Positions 5,633 through 9,099 of a stretch of 9,099 nucleotides of DNA are shown one piece after another (position 1 is the stretch's first letter; the number at the start of each line of letters is the position of its first letter). Made by a program: the position numbers and the translations under genes. The notes below the pieces were generated by a model. The model worked only from the letters and a program-made list of their open reading frames with translations, searched no databases and was not told the origin of the DNA. Origin of the DNA: Thermoleophilia bacterium (GTDB lineage Bacteria > Actinomycetota > Thermoleophilia > Gaiellales > Gaiellaceae); the NCBI GenBank assembly GCA_025935275.1, contig JAICVP010000070.1, positions 1 through 9,099 of the forward strand, in the 5' to 3' direction.

Positions 5633-6157
5633 TCAGGCGGCCGCGGTAGACGTCGAGGTCCCGAAGGCGGTGAGATAGGGCTGCCAGACGTCGGGCACCT
5701 TCGGCGCCGCGAGCGTGACGAAGAGCGAGGGGGAAGGCGGCTTCGGCGCGGAGATCAGGCGCATCTCGACCTCGTCCAGGAGCCGATTCCCCTTCTTCAG
5801 GTTGCAGGGCGCGCAGGAGGTGACGACGTTCTCCCACACGGAGTCGCCTCCTCGGCTCCTGGGGACGACATGGTCCAGGGTGAGCTTTCCCGTCGAGCCG
5901 CAGTACTGGCAGCGCCACCCGTCGCGCGCGAACAGCGCCCGGCGGGAGATCTTCCGCTTCACCGCCCGCGGGACCCGGACGTAGGAGACGAGCCGGATCA
6001 CGTGCGGCCAGCGGAAGGTGTCGCTGGCGGAGCGGAGCGGGCGCGGCAGATCCTCGAGCACCTCGGCCTTTCCCTTGAACACGAGCACGTGGGCACGCCG
6101 CACCGAACAGACGTTGAGCGGCTCGTAACTCGCGTTCAGAACGAGAACCTGCTGCAT
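5633..6157 (-). CDS. HNH endonuclease family protein
   Basis: A 174-residue protein starting MQQVLVLNASYEPLNV, the characteristic opening of a family of small bacterial HNH proteins. The HNH core is at about 78-128: RDGWRCQYCG gives Cys83 and Cys86, LTLDHVVPRSRGG gives Asp95-His96 of the first catalytic strand, and WENVVTSCAPCNLKKGNR gives Asn110, zinc ligands Cys115 and Cys118, and the final Asn119/Asn124. The two CxxC pairs should hold one structural zinc, and the metal-binding His and Asn needed for phosphodiester cleavage are present. The C-terminal 40 residues are Pro/Ser/Thr-rich. No methylase, helicase or toxin partner is adjacent, so a restriction or defence role is not indicated; the physiological substrate is unknown. 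ATG at 6155-6157 was chosen over an upstream GTG (6217) that would overlap the acetyltransferase gene. No clear Shine-Dalgarno is present. It is last in the probable four-gene operon, 16 nt after the GNAT gene. Confidence 0.9.
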   Translation of the reverse strand: MQQVLVLNASYEPLNVCSVRRAHVLVFKGKAEVLEDLPRPLRSASDTFRWPHVIRLVSYVRVPRAVKRKISRRALFARDGWRCQYCGSTGKLTLDHVVPRSRGGDSVWENVVTSCAPCNLKKGNRLLDEVEMRLISAPKPPSPSLFVTLAAPKVPDVWQPYLTAFGTSTSTAAA

Positions 6158-6165
6158 TGCTGCAT
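6150..6165 (-). repeat. Tandem 8-bp repeat at the HNH start codon
   Basis: ATGCAGCA occurs twice in tandem on the minus strand, placing two ATG codons 8 nt apart in different frames. The downstream ATG (6155-6157) begins the HNH protein. The upstream ATG (6163-6165) would read 9 codons to a TGA overlapping the start of the real gene. Confidence 0.85.
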
Positions 6166-6173
6166 AAGAGTAA

Positions 6174-6587
6174 CTAAGAGGTCGACTCTGGAAGCCGCAA
6201 TTCGAGGAGATCCTCACCGGCCTCGGTGAAGCCGCGGCCGCGGTAGAAATCGAACGCGCGGCGGTTCTCGGGCTCGACGACGACCTGAAGCTTCGCCGCG
6301 CGCTCGGAGATCGCGTAACCCTCCGACCACTCGAGGAGCTGGCGGCCGATGCCTTCGGCCTCGTGCTCGGGGCTCACGAAGAGCTGGTCGATGCGGACCG
6401 ATTCCTCGGAGCGGGTGAGCGCGACGTAGCCCGCCGGTGAGCCTTCGAGCTCGGCCACGAACACCGTCTCGCGCTCGAGGACCGCAATCGTCCGGGAGTC
6501 CGCGCCCCGATCGAGGCTGGCGAGGCCGAAGAGGACCGCCTCGTCCTCGTTGCGGAAGGGGCGGATCTCGGCCTTGCGATAGGTCAT
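6174..6587 (-). CDS. GNAT-family N-acetyltransferase
   Basis: A 137-residue protein with a single GNAT fold. TVFVAELEGSPAGYVALTR (41-59) forms the central antiparallel strands. VRIDQLFVSPEHEAEGIGRQLL (from 64) gives motif A, the acetyl-CoA pyrophosphate loop; its EAEGIG departs from the common Q/R-x-x-G-x-G/A by having Glu first. KLQVVVEPENRRAFDFYRGRGF (99-120) gives motif B, with Asn108 and the frequently catalytic Tyr115. It should transfer an acetyl group from acetyl-CoA to an amine; the acceptor cannot be told from sequence. ATG at 6585-6587 has AGGAG 5 nt upstream, and that Shine-Dalgarno overlaps the TAG stop of the preceding DUF4446 gene, which implies translational coupling. It is third in the four-gene run. 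Confidence 0.9.
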   Translation of the reverse strand: MTYRKAEIRPFRNEDEAVLFGLASLDRGADSRTIAVLERETVFVAELEGSPAGYVALTRSEESVRIDQLFVSPEHEAEGIGRQLLEWSEGYAISERAAKLQVVVEPENRRAFDFYRGRGFTEAGEDLLELRLPESTS

Positions 6588-6595
6588 GGCTTCTC

Positions 6596-7075
6596 CTAGT
6601 AGGTCATCGCCCGGTCGACGGCCTGCTGCTCCTCGGGCGAGAGCGCGACGGGGGCGCGGCCCCGGTCGAGCTCCTTGACGTAGATCCGCGCGTAGTCCCG
6701 TCCCTGGATCGCGCTGACCACGACGCCCGAGCGAGCCGCGTCGAGGAAGGCGAGCGAGGCGGACTGATGGCCGCCGGCATCCTCGTAGGCGTCGTAGCGG
6801 ACGATGGAGGTGTGCGAGAGGCAGGCATCGACCCGCTTGTCGATACGGGATAGCCCTGCGGCGACCTCGTCGACCGCGCGGTGCAGGTCGTCGATCCGCG
6901 CCTGCAGCGAAACGGCGAAGTCCACGAGATCGTCGGTCCCGTCGCCGATCATCACCTTCTGCGCCCGCCGAACTCTCCGCAGCTGCACGAAGAACGCGAT
7001 CGCGAGCGCGAGCGCCACGACCGAGAGGGCGGCCGCGCCGATCGCGATCCAGGCGGCGGCGGAGGAACCAGACAT
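6596..7075 (-). CDS. DUF4446-family membrane protein
   Basis: A 159-residue protein of unknown function matching the DUF4446 pattern. A single N-terminal membrane helix lies at about 9-31, followed by a basic stop (RRVRRAQK). A predicted coiled coil follows (about 45-85), with IDDLHRAVDEVAAGLSRID heptad-like spacing. The conserved C-terminal domain reads VRYDAYEDAGGHQSASLAFLD (from 92), GVVVSAIQGRDYARIYVKEL (117-136) and LSPEEQQAVDRA (145-156). The positive charges after the helix place the C-terminal domain in the cytoplasm. No catalytic residues are recognisable. The family assignment is from recalled sequence pattern. The start is ATG 3 nt after the stop of the upstream gene, without an evident Shine-Dalgarno, so it is probably translated by coupling. 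The stop TAG is embedded in the next gene's ribosome binding site. Confidence 0.8.
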   Translation of the reverse strand: MSGSSAAAWIAIGAAALSVVALALAIAFFVQLRRVRRAQKVMIGDGTDDLVDFAVSLQARIDDLHRAVDEVAAGLSRIDKRVDACLSHTSIVRYDAYEDAGGHQSASLAFLDAARSGVVVSAIQGRDYARIYVKELDRGRAPVALSPEEQQAVDRAMTY

Positions 7076-7078
7076 CGT

Positions 7079-8221
7079 CTATCCGAGACTGAAGATGACC
7101 GGATATTCGTAGCTGTTGTTCGAGGTGTTCGTCTCACCGGAGACCGGGTCGACGCTCACCTTGACGTTCACCGGCGATCCGAAGGTGGGCGCCGGCAGAT
7201 CCTTGAAGATCACGGTCTTCGTCTCGCCGGGGCTGATCACCGGGATCGTCTGCGGCCGCTTGATCACAGGGTCCTGCTGGATGGTCAGCGTGACGAGGAC
7301 CTGGGTCTCCTGGCTGTCGCCCGAGTTCTTGACGTTCACCTGGAACGAGAGGCGGTCGGTCACGAGCACGGTGTTGTCCTCGCTGGTCGAGAGCCGCTGA
7401 TTCCCGGGCTGCACGACCACCGACGTGATCTGGTTGCCGTGCAGGCCGCCGGCCTCGGGGCTCTGCGTCAGGCGGTCGACCGTCTGCTTCCAGAACGTCG
7501 GGCTCCCGAAGTCGGTATTCGTGACGAAGACCGACGCCGGGACGGGGACGCCTGTGACGCCTTCCTTCTTCATGAGCGCCGCGGAGCCCGCCTGGAAGAG
7601 ATCCTGGTAGACGACGTCGCTCGCGATCAGGCGCTGGGCCTGGACGGCCAGATCCTCGCCGGACTTGGCGGTGCTCGGCGTGCCCTGGACGTCGGCCAGC
7701 GCAGCGGAGAGACCTGTGAGGCCGTTGACGCGGAACTGCATCGCCTCGACCAGGCTCTGCTGCTCCTCACGCAAAGGCCCAGGCGCGTCGAGCGCATCCG
7801 CGTTGGCCACGATCTGCGCCTGCTGCTGGCGCAGGCCCTCGAGCTCCGACTTGAGGTCGGCGAGCTTCTTCCCCGGCGTCGTCAGGAGGGTGTTCAGGTC
7901 CTTCCCGACCTGCGCCGACTCGGAGGCGGGGCCGTTCACCGCCTCCATGTAGTCCTGGTACTTCGCCTTCTTCTGGTTGCCGCGGCAGTTGTTGACCGTC
8001 AGGACGAGCACTGCGGCAAGCAGGATCGCGCCGCCGATGAGCAGTCCGAGCCGCAGCAGCGACGGGTTCGAGCCGCCGCCCGGCGGTCGCGTCGGCATCC
8101 TGCGGCGCCGGCGCGGAGGCGTGCTTTCACCACCGCGTCCGCCCTCCTCGACAGTCGGGGACTCGTCGAAGAAATCGAACTCGATATCGGTTTGGGGATC
8201 GGGGCGCTCGCGCTCGAACAT
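7079..8221 (-). CDS. Membrane-anchored coiled-coil protein with CARDB-like domain
   Basis: A 380-residue protein not recognised at the gene level. Residues 1-50 are cytoplasmic by the positive-inside rule: an acidic stretch (DIEFDFFDESPTVEE, 12-26), then RRRRR (37-41) and a Pro/Gly-rich segment. One membrane helix lies at about 55-76. The outside portion has a long helical region (about 83-220), with EGLRQQQAQIV suggesting a coiled coil. Its C-terminus (about 285-380) has the beta-rich pattern of a CARDB/Ig-like domain: LSFQVNVKNSGDS, VLVTLTIQQD, ISPGETKTVIFKDL and VNVKVSVDPVSGETNTSNN. Such domains are usually structural or adhesive. ATG at 8219-8221 is preferred over GTG at 8263 because that longer start overlaps the likely -10 element. 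It is the first gene of the operon, 3 nt before DUF4446, and is divergent from a protein kinase that might phosphorylate its Thr-containing cytoplasmic tail (inference). Confidence 0.85.
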   Translation of the reverse strand: MFERERPDPQTDIEFDFFDESPTVEEGGRGGESTPPRRRRRMPTRPPGGGSNPSLLRLGLLIGGAILLAAVLVLTVNNCRGNQKKAKYQDYMEAVNGPASESAQVGKDLNTLLTTPGKKLADLKSELEGLRQQQAQIVANADALDAPGPLREEQQSLVEAMQFRVNGLTGLSAALADVQGTPSTAKSGEDLAVQAQRLIASDVVYQDLFQAGSAALMKKEGVTGVPVPASVFVTNTDFGSPTFWKQTVDRLTQSPEAGGLHGNQITSVVVQPGNQRLSTSEDNTVLVTDRLSFQVNVKNSGDSQETQVLVTLTIQQDPVIKRPQTIPVISPGETKTVIFKDLPAPTFGSPVNVKVSVDPVSGETNTSNNSYEYPVIFSLG

Positions 8222-8253
8222 GACCGCGAAATGGGGGGCCGACAGAACGCCGG

Positions 8254-8281
8254 AGTCTAGCACCGGGCCCGGAGATTGCAG
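8254..8281 (-). promoter_or_regulatory. Likely promoter of the four-gene operon, with direct repeat
   Basis: On the minus strand TAGACT (8254-8259) is a good -10 element. With a 16-bp spacer, a weak -35 CTGCAA (8276-8281) precedes it. Transcription would start near 8247, about 25 nt before the ATG at 8221. CTGCAA occurs again at 8286-8291, exactly 10 bp (one helical turn) away, so the pair could be an operator. Confidence 0.5.
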
Positions 8282-8315
8282 GAGTTTGCAGCCGAAAAGC
8301 CAAGGAACCTGAGCC

Positions 8316-9099
8316 GTGGAGCACGCCGTCGCCCTCCACCACGATCACCTCGTCCTCGGGCGGTTCAGACCCCTGCGGCCGCTCGGCAGCGGAGGTTCAG
8401 GCTCGGTCTGGCTCGTGAGGGACGAACGGTCCGCACGCGACGTCGCGCTCAAGGTCGTCCCCCGAGAAGGCAAGGCCGGGTCGCGGGCAGAGCGGGAGGT
8501 GGAGGCCGCGGCCCGGCTTCGCCACCCGCGTTGTCTTCGCGCGCTCGCGCTCGAGCGGGACGATCACCACGTCTACGTCGCCTACGAATACGTGCCGGGG
8601 AAGACCCTCCGCCAGTGCCTCCGCAACGGCGAGCTCGACGACGCGGCCTCGGTCGAGGTCGGCGCCCAGGTCTTGGACGCGCTCGCCCACGCGCACGGCA
8701 AGAAGGTGCTCCACCGCGACGTGAAGCCCGGAAACGTCATGGTCGAAGACCAGGACGAGCTATCCGTGCGCCTGCTCGATTTCGGGCTCGCCCAGTTCGA
8801 GGAGGCGGAGACGCTGACGGCCGCCGGCGACGTCCCGGGCACCCTGGCGTACATCGCCCCCGAACGTCTTGCCGGCCGCGAGGCGAACGGCGCCGCAGAC
8901 GTCTGGTCGGTCGGCGTCCTTCTCTGGGAGTCACTGGCCGGCCGACACCCGTTCTCCTCCTTCTCTCCCCTGGAGACGGCCAAGCGCGTCCAGGAAGGCG
9001 CGCCCCCACTCGCGTCGCTGCGCCCGGATCTCCCGCGCCCGCTGACGGCGACCGTCGACCGGATGCTCGACCCCGATCCCTCGCGCCGCCCCGGGGCCA
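8316..9099 (+). CDS. Hanks-type Ser/Thr protein kinase (3' end outside window)
   Basis: An open frame of 261 codons runs off the right edge and encodes nearly all of a eukaryotic-like protein kinase domain. The glycine loop is LGSGGSGSVWLV (23-34). ATP-binding Lys46 is in VALKVV and the alpha-C Glu61 is in AEREVEAAARLRHP. The catalytic loop is HRDVKPGNV (133-141), with Asp135 and Asn140. DFG is at 155-157, and the activation segment ends GTLAYIAPERL (175-185). ADVWSVGVLLWE (194-205) is the F helix, and the final Arg of subdomain XI is in DPDPSRRP. All catalytic residues are present, including the HRD Arg of activation-loop-regulated kinases. It should autophosphorylate and phosphorylate Ser/Thr in partners. 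Whether a membrane helix or extracellular domain follows is not visible. The GTG start has AAGGA 9 nt upstream. It is divergent from the membrane-protein operon, with 94 bp between starts. Confidence 0.93.
   Translation, partial: MEHAVALHHDHLVLGRFRPLRPLGSGGSGSVWLVRDERSARDVALKVVPREGKAGSRAEREVEAAARLRHPRCLRALALERDDHHVYVAYEYVPGKTLRQCLRNGELDDAASVEVGAQVLDALAHAHGKKVLHRDVKPGNVMVEDQDELSVRLLDFGLAQFEEAETLTAAGDVPGTLAYIAPERLAGREANGAADVWSVGVLLWESLAGRHPFSSFSPLETAKRVQEGAPPLASLRPDLPRPLTATVDRMLDPDPSRRPGA

Noticed and set aside
5633..6157. HNH gene as part of a restriction or other defence system
   Set aside because: No methyltransferase, helicase, nuclease partner or mobile marker is nearby; the context is a housekeeping operon.
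6881..8260. 459-codon plus-strand frame across the DUF4446 and CARDB-like genes
   Set aside because: Low-complexity antisense composition; the minus strand has membrane helices, tight gene junctions and a promoter.
8222..8263. GTG at 8263 as start of the CARDB-like gene
   Set aside because: It lies upstream of the likely transcription start and immediately beside the -10 element; ATG at 8221 fits better.

Overview
The window is GC-rich bacterial chromosome with frequent GTG starts, dense packing and strong third-position G/C. This suggests an actinobacterium. A Thermoleophilia-like lineage is a guess from the gene mix (a short type I glutamine synthetase, a DUF4446 protein, a Hanks-type kinase); no rRNA or other phylogenetic marker is present. 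No tRNA, rRNA, CRISPR array, insertion sequence or phage gene was seen, and no gene-free stretch exceeds about 115 bp.

Left part (1-4055), signal transduction. A truncated GAF-domain gene runs leftward off the window. Divergent from it is a long membrane histidine kinase (335-2980) with an extracytoplasmic, possibly Cache-like sensor, three PAS domains and a complete HisKA/HATPase core. It meets an OmpR/PhoB-type response regulator (2985-3677, minus strand) tail to tail with only 4 bp between the stop codons. A perfect hairpin sits across this junction, inside the regulator's last codons. Divergent from the regulator is a 106-residue single-domain receiver-like protein (3735-4055) in which the phosphoacceptor Asp appears replaced by Glu. 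A 6-3-6 palindrome lies between these two starts.

Middle (4056-5632). A 112-bp convergent spacer with several hairpins separates the receiver-like gene from a complete type I glutamine synthetase (4168-5526, minus). The synthetase has an excellent ribosome binding site. Its leader contains a strong hairpin followed by a T-rich run, downstream of a possible promoter. This is either the terminator of the preceding HNH gene or an attenuator.

Right part (5633-8221). Four minus-strand genes with gaps of 3, 8 and 16 nt form a probable operon. In transcription order they are a membrane-anchored coiled-coil protein with a CARDB/Ig-like C-terminus, a DUF4446 membrane protein, a GNAT acetyltransferase and an HNH endonuclease. 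Divergent from it, and cut by the right edge, is a Hanks-type Ser/Thr protein kinase (8316-9099+) with all catalytic motifs intact.

Overall this is regulatory and housekeeping DNA, not a defence or mobile island. The least explained parts are the convergent two-component pair with its neighbouring degenerate receiver, the structured glnA leader, and the kinase next to two uncharacterised membrane proteins.
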